A stretch of DNA of 64,000 bases from Defluviicoccus sp046348835 (GCA_046348835.1 JAXMDM010000002.1:930001-994000), one strand, 5' to 3'; positions 51,349 to 60,318 are shown, counted from the stretch's first letter. Program-made: numbers and translations. The notes: generated by a model from the sequence alone, not told the origin.

Positions 51349-51627
51349 ATGACCGGCGCGGAAGGCGCAGCGGATATTCGGGGGATGAGCTTTGAGGATG
51401 CCTTGAGCGAGCTCGAGACAATTGTACGACGACTCGAGGAGGGCTCGGCAAAACTGGACGAAGCCATCACCGCCTACGAGCGCGGCGCCCTGCTGAAGCG
51501 GCACTGCGAGAGCAAGCTGAACGAAGCGCAGGGGCGAATCGAGGCGATCGTGCTGGGTGCCGATGGATCGGTGACCGGCACGGAACCGCTCGCCCCGCCG
51601 CCTTCGTTTTCGGTGTCCCGAGATTGA
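51349..51627 (+). CDS. xseB: Exodeoxyribonuclease VII small subunit
   Basis: The small helical subunit of exonuclease VII, which degrades single-stranded DNA together with XseA. The 92-residue protein has the family core MSFEDALSELETIVRRLEEG and LDEAITAYERGALLKRHCE. ATG 51349 is chosen because aggggg precedes it. The stop overlaps the ispA start (TTGA). It is the usual first gene of the ispA-dxs operon. Confidence 0.93.
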   Translation: MTGAEGAADIRGMSFEDALSELETIVRRLEEGSAKLDEAITAYERGALLKRHCESKLNEAQGRIEAIVLGADGSVTGTEPLAPPPSFSVSRD

Positions 51628-52535
51628 ACGACACGAGCGCGGCCGTGGAGATCGACATAAAGACGGCGCTCGCCCGCAATGCGCGCGAGGTCGACACGAT
51701 TCTCGAGCAGCTATTGCCGGCCCGCCCGGACCCCGAGGCGCGGCTGATCGAGGCGATGCGCTATGCGACTCTGTCCGGCGGCAAGCGGATCCGGCCCTTC
51801 CTGGTCATGGCCAGCTCCCAGCTGTTCTCCGTGAGCAAGGGGTTGGCGCTGCGGGTGGCGGCCGCGATCGAGATGGTTCACTGCTATTCCCTCATCCATG
51901 ACGACCTGCCGGCGATGGATGACGACGACCTGCGGCGAGGCCTGCCCACCTGCCACATCAAGTTCGACGAGGCGACGGCGATTCTCGCCGGGGATGCACT
52001 CCTCGCCCGTGCGTTCGAGGTGTTGGCCGATCCGGCGACCCATCCCGACCCGCGGGTGCGCAGCGACCTCGTCTGCGACCTGGCCAAGGCCGCCGGCGGC
52101 GACGGCATGGTCGGCGGTCAGATGCTGGATCTGCTCGCCGCCGAAGCCCCCCTGCAGATCCCCGAGATCACCCGCATGCAGCGGATGAAGACCGGCGCGC
52201 TGATCGCTTTTTCCTGCGAATCGGCGGCGGTCCTGGGCAAGGCCGCCGATTCGGCGCGCCATGCGCTGCATGCCTATGCCCACGACCTCGGCCTGGCTTT
52301 CCAAATCGCCGACGACCTCCTCGACGTCGAAGGCGATCCGTCGGTGGTCGGCAAACGGACCCAAAAGGACGACACGGCCGGCAAGGCGACCTTCGTGTCG
52401 CTGTTGGGCATCGACCGGGCCCGGTCGCAATCGCGCATGCTGGCGCAGCAGGCTGTCGATCACCTCAGCATTTTTCCGCACACCGCCGAGCCCCTGCGCG
52501 CCCTCGCCTGGTATGTGGTCGATCGCCGGAACTGA
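51624..52535 (+). CDS. ispA: Farnesyl diphosphate synthase (polyprenyl synthetase)
   Basis: Condenses isopentenyl and dimethylallyl diphosphate to farnesyl diphosphate. The 303 residues have the first aspartate-rich motif DDLPAMDDDDLRRG and the second QIADDLLDVEG, and the conserved GGKRIRPFLV. I accept TTG 51624 because it overlaps the xseB stop and gives the family N terminus (VDTILEQLLPARPDPEARLI); no ATG lies before the conserved region. It should be cytoplasmic. The next gene dxs is 55 bp on. Confidence 0.93.
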   Translation: MNDTSAAVEIDIKTALARNAREVDTILEQLLPARPDPEARLIEAMRYATLSGGKRIRPFLVMASSQLFSVSKGLALRVAAAIEMVHCYSLIHDDLPAMDDDDLRRGLPTCHIKFDEATAILAGDALLARAFEVLADPATHPDPRVRSDLVCDLAKAAGGDGMVGGQMLDLLAAEAPLQIPEITRMQRMKTGALIAFSCESAAVLGKAADSARHALHAYAHDLGLAFQIADDLLDVEGDPSVVGKRTQKDDTAGKATFVSLLGIDRARSQSRMLAQQAVDHLSIFPHTAEPLRALAWYVVDRRN

Positions 52536-52590
52536 CGGCCGCACCGTAAGTGTTCTGATGACGCGGCCGCCCCCACAAGGAGACTGAGCA

Positions 52591-54513
52591 TTGACCGAGA
52601 AAGGTAACACCCCGCTCCTCGATCGCATCAACGATCCGACCGACCTTCGCCAGCTTCCGGAAGAGCAGCTGCAGCAACTCGCCGACGAGTTGCGCCAGGA
52701 GACGGTCCGCATCGTTTCGATCACCGGCGGCCACCTCGGCGCCAGTCTCGGCGTCATCGAGTTGACGGTCGCCCTGCACTACGTGTTCAACACCCCGGAA
52801 GACAAGCTGATCTGGGACGTGGGCCATCAGTCCTACCCCCACAAGATCCTCACCGGACGGCGCAACCGGATGCTGACCCTGCGCCAGGGGCAGGGCCTGT
52901 CCGGGTTCACCAAGCGGTCGGAAAGCGTCTACGACCCGTTCGGCGCCGCCCACACCTCGACCTCCATCTCTGCCGCCCTCGGCATGGCGGTCGCCCGCGA
53001 TTTCCGCGGCGAGGACCACGATGTCATCGCCGTCATCGGCGATGGGGCGATGAGTGCCGGCATGGCCTACGAGGCGATGAACAACGCCGGGTCGATGAAC
53101 TCGCGCCTGATCGTCATCCTCAACGACAACGACATGTCGATCGCACCGCCGGTGGGCGCCATGAGCGCCTATCTGTCGAAGCTGATCTCGTCCAAGCCGT
53201 ACCGCTCGCTCCGTCACGTGCTGGCCGATCTGGCGAAGAAGTTCCCGCGCGGCCTCGGCGTCGCCGCTCGCAAGGCCGAGGAGTACGCCCGCGGCCTGGT
53301 CACCGGGGGCACCCTGTTCGAAGAACTGGGATTCTTCTACGTCGGTCCCATCGACGGCCACAACTTCGAGCATCTGCTGCCGGTTCTGAAAAACCTGCGC
53401 GACGATCGCGAGCCGGGACCGGTGCTCTTGCACGTGGTCACCAAGAAGGGGCACGGCTACAAGCCGGCCGAGCAGTCCGCCGACAAGTACCACGGCGTCG
53501 GCCGCTTCAACGTCCTCACCGGGGAGCAGGTCAAGGTCCGCGCCAACGCGCCGTCCTACACCGACACCTTCGCCCGGGCGCTGATCAAGGAAGCCGAGCA
53601 CGACGACAAGATCGTCGCCATCACCGCGGCGATGCCGGCCGGCACCGGCCTCGACAAGTTCGGCGCCCGCTTTCCGGACCGATGTTTCGACGTCGGCATC
53701 GCCGAGCAGCATGCGGTGACCTTCGCCGCCGGCCTCGCCACCGAAGGCTACAAGCCGTTCACCGCCATCTATTCGACGTTCCTGCAGCGCGCCTACGACC
53801 AGGTCGTCCACGACGTGGCGCTGCAGAGCCTGCCGGTTCGCTTCGCTCTCGACCGGGCGGGGCTGGTGGGCGCCGACGGCTCGACCCACGCCGGCTCGTT
53901 CGACCTGCCCTATCTCTGCTGTCTGCCCGGCTTCGTCGTCATGGCGGCGGCCGACGAGGCCGACCTGATGCACATGGTGGCGACGGCGGCGGCGATCGAT
54001 GACCGGCCGTCGGCGATCCGCTATCCCCGCGGCGAAGGCATGGGGGTCGAGATGCCGGAGCGCGGCATCCCGCTGGAGATCGGCAAGGGCCGCATCCTCC
54101 GCGAAGGCACCTCGATCGCGGTCCTCAATCTCGGCACCCGGCTGAAGGAAGTGATGAAGGCGGCGGACGAACTGGCGGCGCGCGGCCTGTCGACGACGAT
54201 TGCCGACGCCCGGTTCGCCAAGCCGCTGGATCACGATCTGATCCGCCGTCTCGCCCACGAGCATCCGGTCCTGATCACCATCGAGGAGGGCTCGGCCGGC
54301 GGGTTCGCCGCTTACGTCATGCAGTACCTGGCGACCGAGGGGCTGCTCGACACCGGTCTCAAGTTCCGGCCGATGACCCTACCGGATGTCTTCCTCGATC
54401 AGGACAAGCCGGAGCTGCAGTACGAGCTCGCCAAGCTGAACGCCCGCCACATCGTCGCCACGGCGCTGACCGCCCTCGGCCGACCGAACGATTCCGAGGC
54501 GGTCCGCGCCTGA
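52591..54513 (+). CDS. dxs: 1-deoxy-D-xylulose-5-phosphate synthase
   Basis: The thiamine-diphosphate enzyme that starts the MEP isoprenoid pathway from pyruvate and glyceraldehyde 3-phosphate. The 640 residues have the GHLGASLGVIELTVALHYVF start, the cofactor motif GDGAMSAGMAYEAMNNAG with the ND of LIVILNDNDMSI, and AEQHAVTFAAGLA. TTG 52591 is chosen because aaggag lies 8 bp upstream and no ATG precedes the conserved part. Together with ispA it supplies precursors for quinones and hopanoids or carotenoids. Full length. Confidence 0.96.
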   Translation: MTEKGNTPLLDRINDPTDLRQLPEEQLQQLADELRQETVRIVSITGGHLGASLGVIELTVALHYVFNTPEDKLIWDVGHQSYPHKILTGRRNRMLTLRQGQGLSGFTKRSESVYDPFGAAHTSTSISAALGMAVARDFRGEDHDVIAVIGDGAMSAGMAYEAMNNAGSMNSRLIVILNDNDMSIAPPVGAMSAYLSKLISSKPYRSLRHVLADLAKKFPRGLGVAARKAEEYARGLVTGGTLFEELGFFYVGPIDGHNFEHLLPVLKNLRDDREPGPVLLHVVTKKGHGYKPAEQSADKYHGVGRFNVLTGEQVKVRANAPSYTDTFARALIKEAEHDDKIVAITAAMPAGTGLDKFGARFPDRCFDVGIAEQHAVTFAAGLATEGYKPFTAIYSTFLQRAYDQVVHDVALQSLPVRFALDRAGLVGADGSTHAGSFDLPYLCCLPGFVVMAAADEADLMHMVATAAAIDDRPSAIRYPRGEGMGVEMPERGIPLEIGKGRILREGTSIAVLNLGTRLKEVMKAADELAARGLSTTIADARFAKPLDHDLIRRLAHEHPVLITIEEGSAGGFAAYVMQYLATEGLLDTGLKFRPMTLPDVFLDQDKPELQYELAKLNARHIVATALTALGRPNDSEAVRA

Positions 54514-54532
54514 GTTCCGTTCATCCGGCAAT

Positions 54533-54596
54533 CCCTCACCCTCCCGCTGCGGCGGGTCCCTCCCTCTCCCCAGGCGGGAGAGGGCCGGGGTGAGGG
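54533..54596. repeat. Intergenic palindromic repeat between dxs and tlyA
   Basis: A 64-bp element with complementary ends CCCTCACCC (54533-54541) and GGGTGAGGG (54588-54596) and an inner inverted pair built on CCCGCTGCGGCGGG and CTCTCCCCAGGCGGGAGAG. This looks like a mobile or REP-type dispersed hairpin common between genes in alphaproteobacteria. It runs to within 3 bp of the tlyA start, so it also supplies the tlyA leader (gagggt). A second copy is not in the window. Confidence 0.6.
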
Positions 54597-54599
54597 TTG

Positions 54600-55361
54600 A
54601 TGGCGAAGCTCCGGGCCGACCAGCTCCTCGTCGAGCGTGGCCTGGCGGAGAGCCGGACACGTGCCCAGGCGCTGATCCTCGCCGGCTTGGTCTTCGCCGG
54701 CGAACGGCGGATCGATAAGCCGGGGGATCAGCTTTCGGCGGATACGGCGCTCGTCGTCCGCGGCCGCGATCACCCGTGGGTGTCCCGCGGCGGGGTCAAA
54801 CTGACGCATGCCCTGGACCACTTCGCCATCGATCCGCGGGACCGCGTCTGCCTCGACGTCGGCGCGTCCACCGGCGGTTTCACCGATGTGCTGCTGGCCC
54901 GGGGCGCCGCCCGCGTCTACGCCGTCGACGTGGGTGCCGGCCAACTGGCCTGGAAGCTGCGCCAGGATGCGCGGGTCGTCGTCCTCGAACGCACCAACGC
55001 CCGCCGGCTGTCGGCCGAGGAGGTTCCGGAACCGGTCGACCTGATCACCGCCGATGTCAGCTTCATCAGCCTGACCCTGGCGCTGCCGGCGGCGATGGCG
55101 CTGGCGGCCGCGGACGCCCGGCTCGTCGCCCTGGTCAAGCCGCAGTTCGAGGCCGGCCGGCAGGAGGTGGGCAAGGGCGGCATCGTCCGCGACCCGTCGG
55201 TTCATGCCCGAGTGTGCGCCCGTGCCGCGGCGTTCTTCGAAGAGGCCGGGTGGCCGGTCCTCGGGATCACCGACAGCCCCATCGCCGGCGCCGACGGCAA
55301 CCGGGAATTTCTCATCGCTGCTTGTCGCCCGTCACAGCCGACGCGTGTCCCGAAGGGGTAG
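54600..55361 (+). CDS. tlyA: TlyA-family rRNA 2'-O-methyltransferase
   Basis: Methylates ribosomal RNA ribose; in mycobacteria the homologue modifies 16S and 23S rRNA and affects capreomycin sensitivity. The 253 residues have an S4 RNA-binding domain (LRADQLLVERGLAESRTRAQ) and a SAM-dependent FtsJ-like domain (CLDVGASTGGFTDVLLARG, ITADVSFISLTLALP, ALVKPQFEAGRQEVGKGGIV). ATG 54600 follows gaggg; TTG 54597 is one codon upstream. Follows dxs by 86 bp filled by the repeat. Confidence 0.92.
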   Translation: MAKLRADQLLVERGLAESRTRAQALILAGLVFAGERRIDKPGDQLSADTALVVRGRDHPWVSRGGVKLTHALDHFAIDPRDRVCLDVGASTGGFTDVLLARGAARVYAVDVGAGQLAWKLRQDARVVVLERTNARRLSAEEVPEPVDLITADVSFISLTLALPAAMALAAADARLVALVKPQFEAGRQEVGKGGIVRDPSVHARVCARAAAFFEEAGWPVLGITDSPIAGADGNREFLIAACRPSQPTRVPKG

Positions 55362-55438
55362 GTTCGCCGTAAGCGGGCGGACAGCAGACTGTGTGTGCGC
55401 CCCTGCGATATCCGGTTGGCGAGGCGCGAGGTCCCCCC

Positions 55439-56050
55439 ATGAGCTTGTTGATCGACGACGCATTTATCCGGACCTGGCACCCCAGCTACGACGAGATCGA
55501 AAGCGACGAGCCGGAGTATCAGCTTCTCGTCGACCGGGTCGCCCGTGATATGCGATCGCGCGGAACCATCCGTTACGACACGTTCCTTGCCATCTGCAGA
55601 TGGAAGAAGGCGATCCGGGCGGTGCGCTACGCCGGCATCGAACGGTACGACCAGGTCTACGAGCCGGCATTCCGTCGCGCTGCGGTGGAAGCGCCGTCCA
55701 GACAGCTCGCCGTCCTGTTGGAACCGGGGGTGAAGCTGCCGGGCCTCAGCGTCCCCACCGCGTCGACGATCGTCCATTTCATCCATCCGCGCCGCATGCC
55801 GATCATCGACGTGCGCACCGTCGGCGTCCTCCTCACCGCCGGCCTGCTGTCGAGCCGGTCCATGACCCTCAAGCATTATGAGGAGTTCCGCTACGTCGTG
55901 GACTGCATCCGCCACCGCTTCGCCGGCTGGAACCTGCGCGAGATCGACCGCGCGCTCTTCGCCTACCACAAGCAGAAACTGGCACCGAGCGCACCGGTCA
56001 GCAGCCACCGCGACGAACAGGATTATTCAGCCGTTTCGATGATTGGTTGA
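55439..56050 (+). CDS. Uncharacterised protein, helix-hairpin-helix-like
   Basis: A 203-residue soluble protein of uncertain family. The region WKKAIRAVRYAGIERYDQVY and the later PTASTIVHFIHPRRMPIIDVRT resembles the DNA-glycosylase/HhH type of fold, in which the I-I-D-x-R segment follows the hairpin, but I see no catalytic Lys/Asp pair that I can be sure of. ATG 55439 is chosen because it begins the conserved-looking part; there is no strong ribosome-binding site. It is orientated like tlyA and followed by the AT-rich orphan on the other strand. Confidence 0.55.
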   Translation: MSLLIDDAFIRTWHPSYDEIESDEPEYQLLVDRVARDMRSRGTIRYDTFLAICRWKKAIRAVRYAGIERYDQVYEPAFRRAAVEAPSRQLAVLLEPGVKLPGLSVPTASTIVHFIHPRRMPIIDVRTVGVLLTAGLLSSRSMTLKHYEEFRYVVDCIRHRFAGWNLREIDRALFAYHKQKLAPSAPVSSHRDEQDYSAVSMIG

Positions 56051-56199
56051 AGGATGCTTACTAGGATTTCCGGCGCATTCATTCTGTCCAAGCTGCGGAA
56101 TTCCCAACTCGATGGCGGTGACCAGCAGAAGCTCGATGACTGAAGAGACCTCACACGCGCAACCCACCGTGGCTTGGCCCGGGCTGCCATCGCATGGCA

Positions 56200-56937
56200 T
56201 TACAGGCTTGCGCCATGGTCCGACGATAGCCACCGGTAGATGCCCTCGTGATCTATTTGCTCTCGTTGTTTAGGAATAAATATATTTAATAGTATCTGGC
56301 TTGCATTGTAAGCATCGGATAAAAAAGAAGACTGGCCTAGCCTACCACTGCGAAAAACTGTGCGAAGTTCGCTCCCTCTATAGCGTAATTTTTCCACATC
56401 TTGGATGGTATGGGCGAATTCACACCGAGTATCATGGAGAGCGATAAGAATCTCGCGTTGATCAGACGTTATCAGGCCTCGTTTTTTCTCAAGGTGGTCT
56501 AGATACTGATGATAGTTAGAAAAGTTTAGCCGGCATCCTGCCTGCTCATTGACCTCTACGCATTTTAGTACCAATAACTCGATGAGCGTGAAAAGCTTCC
56601 TGAGCTTCTCACAGCCCAATTTCATTCCAAGTGGGACGATTTGGTTATGAGCCCTGATCGTGTGACCTTCCGGAACATCAAGTTCCCTATGGTACTCCAT
56701 CGTGAGAACATCATCATATAGCATCAATATAGTACATGGTAAAAAGAAAACAATAACGTCCACTTTGGGTTTTTTAGATACTTGCTTTGTACGGATCCTA
56801 AACCTTCTCAGTAACGTACGTGTCAGCTGTGGCAATCTCTCTGGGCTCAAGGTTTGCAAAATACTTTGTAATGTCTCATCGTAATCACTGCAAAGGAGCG
56901 TCTCATAGAGCTCAAGTAACGCCGAGCATGGAGACAT
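56200..56937 (-). CDS. Low-GC orphan protein, possible HEPN-type
   Basis: A 245-residue protein of unknown family. Its codon usage and base content are much more AT-rich than those of any neighbour, which suggests transfer. It is mostly helical. Near residues 160-190 lies HDTRCEFAHTIQDVEKL: Arg171 and His176 fit the R-x4-H motif of HEPN-type RNases, in a helix context after a long helix, so a toxin or RNA-binding role is possible. It has no signal peptide or membrane segment beyond a weak hydrophobic stretch (VDVIVFFLPCTILMLYD). ATG 56937 is used; no partner antitoxin gene is seen in the flanks. Confidence 0.6.
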   Translation of the reverse strand: MSPCSALLELYETLLCSDYDETLQSILQTLSPERLPQLTRTLLRRFRIRTKQVSKKPKVDVIVFFLPCTILMLYDDVLTMEYHRELDVPEGHTIRAHNQIVPLGMKLGCEKLRKLFTLIELLVLKCVEVNEQAGCRLNFSNYHQYLDHLEKKRGLITSDQREILIALHDTRCEFAHTIQDVEKLRYRGSELRTVFRSGRLGQSSFLSDAYNASQILLNIFIPKQREQIDHEGIYRWLSSDHGASL

Positions 56938-56984
56938 ATTCAGGGATTCCGACTACTAGGCACCCGCGCGTTCGAAGCGAGTTA

Positions 56985-58058
56985 TCAGCCGCACTGGGCG
57001 CGGTGGCGCAGGAGGTGGTCGGCGAGGACGAGCGCCAGCATCGCTTCCGCCACCGGCACGCCGCGGATGGCGACGCAGGGGTCGTGGCGGCCCTTGGTGG
57101 AGATCGTGGTGTCGCGGCCGTCCTGGGTCACCGTCGGCTGTGGGGTCAGCACCGAGCTGGTGGGCTTGATGGCGACGCGGACGACGATGTCCTGACCGGA
57201 CGAGATGCCGCCCAGGATGCCGCCGGCGTTGTTGGAGAGGAAACTGACCCGGCCGTCGGCGCCCATGCGCATGCCGTCGTTGTGTTCCGGGCCGGGCATG
57301 GCGACGGCGGCGAAGCCGGCGCCGATCTCCACCCCCTTCGCCGCCGGGATGCTCATCATCGCCTTGGCGATGTCGGCGTCGAGGCGGTCGAAGGTGGGCG
57401 CGCCCAGGCCCGCCGGCACGCCTAAGGCCACCACCTCGATCAGGCCGCCGGCCGACGAGCCCGCCTTGCGCACCTCGTCGAGGAAGTCCGCCCAGACCGG
57501 TACGATCTCCGCATCCGGGGTAAAGAAGGGGTTCGAATCCACTTCGGTCCAGTCCCAGCGGCTGCGGTCGATGGGATGGGGGCCCACCTGCACCAGGGCG
57601 CCGCGAACGCGCACGCCTGTGCCCAGCACCTTGCGGGCGATGGCGCCCGCCGCCACCCGCATCGCCGTCTCCCGGGCGCTGGCGCGGCCGCCGCCGCGGT
57701 AGTCGCGGATGCCGTACTTGGCCTGATACGTAACGTCGGCGTGGCCGGGGCGGAACAGGTCCTTGATCTCGCCGTAGTCCTTGGAGCGGGCGTCGGCGTT
57801 CTGGATCAAGAGGCCGATGGGAGTGCCGGTGGTCAGCCCGTCGAACACGCCCGACAGGATCTGCACCCGATCCGCCTCCTGGCGCTGGGTGGTAAACCGC
57901 GAGCGGCCCGGCCGCCGCCGGTCGAGATCGTGCTGGATGTCGGTCTCGGCCAGCGGAATCCGCGGCGGAACCCCGTCGACGATACAGCCGATGGCGGGGC
58001 CGTGACTCTCGCCGAAGCTGGTCACCCGCAGCAGTTGACCGAAGGTGTTACCCGACAC
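56985..58058 (-). CDS. aroC: Chorismate synthase
   Basis: Makes chorismate from EPSP using reduced FMN. The 357 residues carry GESHGPAIGCIVDGVPPRIPL (FMN-binding His), RPGRSRFTTQRQEADRVQIL, YRGGGRASARETAMRVAAGA and the late SNNAGGILGGISSGQDIVVR motif. Full length. Only 15 bp separate it from fabI, and the pair runs on the minus strand, so they are probably one transcript. Confidence 0.97.
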   Translation of the reverse strand: MSGNTFGQLLRVTSFGESHGPAIGCIVDGVPPRIPLAETDIQHDLDRRRPGRSRFTTQRQEADRVQILSGVFDGLTTGTPIGLLIQNADARSKDYGEIKDLFRPGHADVTYQAKYGIRDYRGGGRASARETAMRVAAGAIARKVLGTGVRVRGALVQVGPHPIDRSRWDWTEVDSNPFFTPDAEIVPVWADFLDEVRKAGSSAGGLIEVVALGVPAGLGAPTFDRLDADIAKAMMSIPAAKGVEIGAGFAAVAMPGPEHNDGMRMGADGRVSFLSNNAGGILGGISSGQDIVVRVAIKPTSSVLTPQPTVTQDGRDTTISTKGRHDPCVAIRGVPVAEAMLALVLADHLLRHRAQCG

Positions 58059-58073
58059 CGGCGGCGGCCGCCG

Positions 58074-58913
58074 TCAACCCTGCGGGGTGAAGCCGGTCAG
58101 CATCTCGCGGACCTGCTCGGCGGCATCGACGGCGAGCATGCCGACGGCGTGATAACCGCAGTCCACGTGGTGCACCTCGCCGGTGACGCCGGCCGAGAGC
58201 GGCGACAGCAGGTAGAGGCCGGCGCCGCCCACTTCCGGGCCGGTGACGTTGCGGCGCAGCGGCGAATTGAGCTGGTTCCATTTGAGGATGTAGCGGAAGT
58301 CGCCGATGCCGGACGCCGCCAGCGTCTTCATCGGCCCGGCGGACATGGCGTTGACCCGAATCGCCTGGCGGCCGAGATCCTCGGCGAGGTAGCGGACGCT
58401 CGCCTCCAGCGCCGCCTTGGCGACGCCCATGACGTTGTAGTGGGGCATCACCCGCTCGGCGCCCAGGTAGGTCAGGGTCAACAGGCTGCCGCCCGCCGGC
58501 ATGCGCTTTTCCGCCCGCTGGCAGACGGCGGTGAACGAGAAGCACGACACCAGCATCGACTGGACGAAGTTGTCGGCGGTGGTATCGACGTAGCGCCCCT
58601 TGAGCTGCTCCTTGTCGGAATAGGCGATGGCGTGGACGACGAAATCGAGGCTGCCCCAGCGCTGGTCCAGATCGGCGAAGACGGCATCGAGGCTGGCGTC
58701 GTCGGTGACGTCGCACGGCAGCACCGCCTCGCAGCCGATGCGCCGGGCCAGCGGTTCGACCCGTTTTTTTAGCGCCTCCCCCTGGTAGGTGAGGGCGACC
58801 TCGGCGCCGTGCGCATGCACCGCTTCGGCGATGGCCCAGGCGATCGAGCGCTCGTTGGCAACGCCCATGATCAGGCCCCGTTTGCCTGCCATGAGCTGTC
58901 CGGGTGCTGTCAT
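58074..58913 (-). CDS. fabI: Enoyl-[acyl-carrier-protein] reductase (NADH), FabI
   Basis: Reduces enoyl-ACP in each round of fatty acid synthesis; the target of triclosan. The 279 residues have the N-terminal GKRGLIMGVANERSIAWAI, the catalytic Y-N-V-M-G-V-A-K (Tyr and Lys six apart), and the C-terminal GAGLYLLSPLSAGVTGEVHHVDCGYHAVG. ATG 58913 is the usual start with a short extra leader. It precedes aroC. Confidence 0.96.
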   Translation of the reverse strand: MTAPGQLMAGKRGLIMGVANERSIAWAIAEAVHAHGAEVALTYQGEALKKRVEPLARRIGCEAVLPCDVTDDASLDAVFADLDQRWGSLDFVVHAIAYSDKEQLKGRYVDTTADNFVQSMLVSCFSFTAVCQRAEKRMPAGGSLLTLTYLGAERVMPHYNVMGVAKAALEASVRYLAEDLGRQAIRVNAMSAGPMKTLAASGIGDFRYILKWNQLNSPLRRNVTGPEVGGAGLYLLSPLSAGVTGEVHHVDCGYHAVGMLAVDAAEQVREMLTGFTPQG

Positions 58914-59075
58914 TGATCGAGTTCCCGTTTCTTTGGTGCCGGCCGCCGAACGGAGCTGCAGGCGAGGGCAAAGACCACCGTCGGTCCCGAAGCGGGGCCC
59001 GGCGCGTCGCGATCCGTACCGGCATTATCGGAAGGGGCGCGCGCCGTCAATCGCCGCAACCGGCGTCGGCGCCGG

Positions 59076-59402
59076 TCATCCGCGCTCCTCGACCCGCAGA
59101 TGCGCCTGCACCTGGCCGCGCAGCGGTTCCGGCAAGGCCTCCACCGCCGCATCGACGCGGCGGAGCACCCGCCGGGTGGCATAGAGCTGATCCAGCAGCG
59201 ACAGCACCACCGCCAGCGCATCGTCGTTGACCATGAACGCGTCGCGCAACTCACGAATCAGGGCGATGCGCGCCTCGTCCGCCTCGTCGAAGGCGTAGCC
59301 CTGCGCCGTCTTTGCCGGCCGCACCCAGCGCTGCTCGATCCAGGCTTCCAGTTCGAAGCGCTCCAGGTGATAGACGTGGACGATCTCATCGAAGCTCGGC
59401 AC
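59076..59402 (-). CDS. cbpM: Chaperone modulator CbpM
   Basis: A 108-residue helical protein that binds the J-domain of CbpA and inhibits its stimulation of DnaK. The stretch FELEAWIEQRWVRPAKTAQGYAFDEADEARIALIRELRDAFMVND is typical. It starts 10 bp after the cbpA stop on the minus strand, the usual cbpA-cbpM order. It is the last gene of that pair before fabI. Confidence 0.85.
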   Translation of the reverse strand: MPSFDEIVHVYHLERFELEAWIEQRWVRPAKTAQGYAFDEADEARIALIRELRDAFMVNDDALAVVLSLLDQLYATRRVLRRVDAAVEALPEPLRGQVQAHLRVEERG

Positions 59403-59412
59403 CGTTGTCTCC

Positions 59413-60318
59413 TCAGCTCTCCCGCGGCCGATAGGGATGCTGCGGCGCCCATCCCTCGATGAAGGCGGTGAGGGCGGGGTCGGGCGGTTCCGGCAGCACC
59501 ACCTTCAGCGTCACGTAATGGTCACCGCGACCGCCGCCGCCGAGGGGGACGCCCTTGCCGCGCACGCGCAGCCGGCTGCCGGTGTTGGAATTCTTCGGTA
59601 TGGTCAGGCTGACCGGTCCGTCGACCGTCGGCGCCTCCACCTTGCCGCCGAGGATGGCGTCGCCGAGGCTGATGGGCAGTTCGGCGGTGATGTTGTTGTC
59701 CTGGCGGGTGAAGATGGGGTGGGGCAGGACCTTGATCTCCAGCAACAGATCGCCCGCCGGGCCATCGGTGGGGCTGGGCTGGCCCTGGCCTTTCAGGCGC
59801 AGGACCCGGCCGTCCACGGTACCGGCGGGAATGGTGACCTTGAGCCGCCGGCCGTCGGAGAAGGTTATCTCCCGCTGAGCGCCGTTGATGGCGTCCAAGA
59901 AGGCGACCTCGATCGTCTCGTGGATGTCCTGGCCGCGAATCTTCGGCGCCGGCCCGCGGCGGGCACCACCGCCGAACAGATCGGCGAAGACCCCCATTCC
60001 CTCCATGTTGGAGAAAATCTCGCTGGGATCGGCATAGCGCTGCCCGGCGGATCCGCCCTCGGCGAAATCGCGGTAGAAACGGCGCTCCATTTTCGGCTGG
60101 CCGGAGGCGTCGATCTCGCCCTTGTCGTAGCGCGCCTTCTTGTCCGCATCGGAAAGGAAGTCGTACGCGGCGGCGACCTCTTTGAACCGCTCCTCCGCCT
60201 GTTTGTCTCCCGGATGCAGGTCCGGATGCAGCTTCCGCGCCAGCTTGCGGTAGGCCTTCTTCACCTCGGCCGTCTCGCTGCCCTTGGCGACGCCGAGCAC
60301 TTCGTAGGGATCACGCAT
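59413..60318 (-). CDS. cbpA: Curved-DNA-binding DnaJ-class chaperone CbpA
   Basis: A DnaJ-like co-chaperone with DNA-binding activity. The 301 residues have a J-domain (DPYEVLGVAKGSETAEVKKA, with HPD motif KLHPDLHPGD at about 32-41), a short glycine/phenylalanine-poor linker and the C-terminal peptide-binding domains (AEPLP GDLLLEIKVLPHPIF region). ATG 60318 is the start of the J-domain; upstream ATGs lie in a non-conserved part. It works with cbpM, next in the operon. Confidence 0.93.
   Translation of the reverse strand: MRDPYEVLGVAKGSETAEVKKAYRKLARKLHPDLHPGDKQAEERFKEVAAAYDFLSDADKKARYDKGEIDASGQPKMERRFYRDFAEGGSAGQRYADPSEIFSNMEGMGVFADLFGGGARRGPAPKIRGQDIHETIEVAFLDAINGAQREITFSDGRRLKVTIPAGTVDGRVLRLKGQGQPSPTDGPAGDLLLEIKVLPHPIFTRQDNNITAELPISLGDAILGGKVEAPTVDGPVSLTIPKNSNTGSRLRVRGKGVPLGGGGRGDHYVTLKVVLPEPPDPALTAFIEGWAPQHPYRPRES

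Noticed and set aside
56963..56980. Short hairpin around CGCGTTCGAAGCG before aroC stop
   Set aside because: The stem is only 3-4 bp beyond the self-complementary centre and has no T-run, so it is not supported as a terminator.
57530..57540. GGTTCGAATCC, like a tRNA T-loop
   Set aside because: It lies inside aroC coding for DSNPFF in a conserved frame, and no acceptor or anticodon arms surround it.
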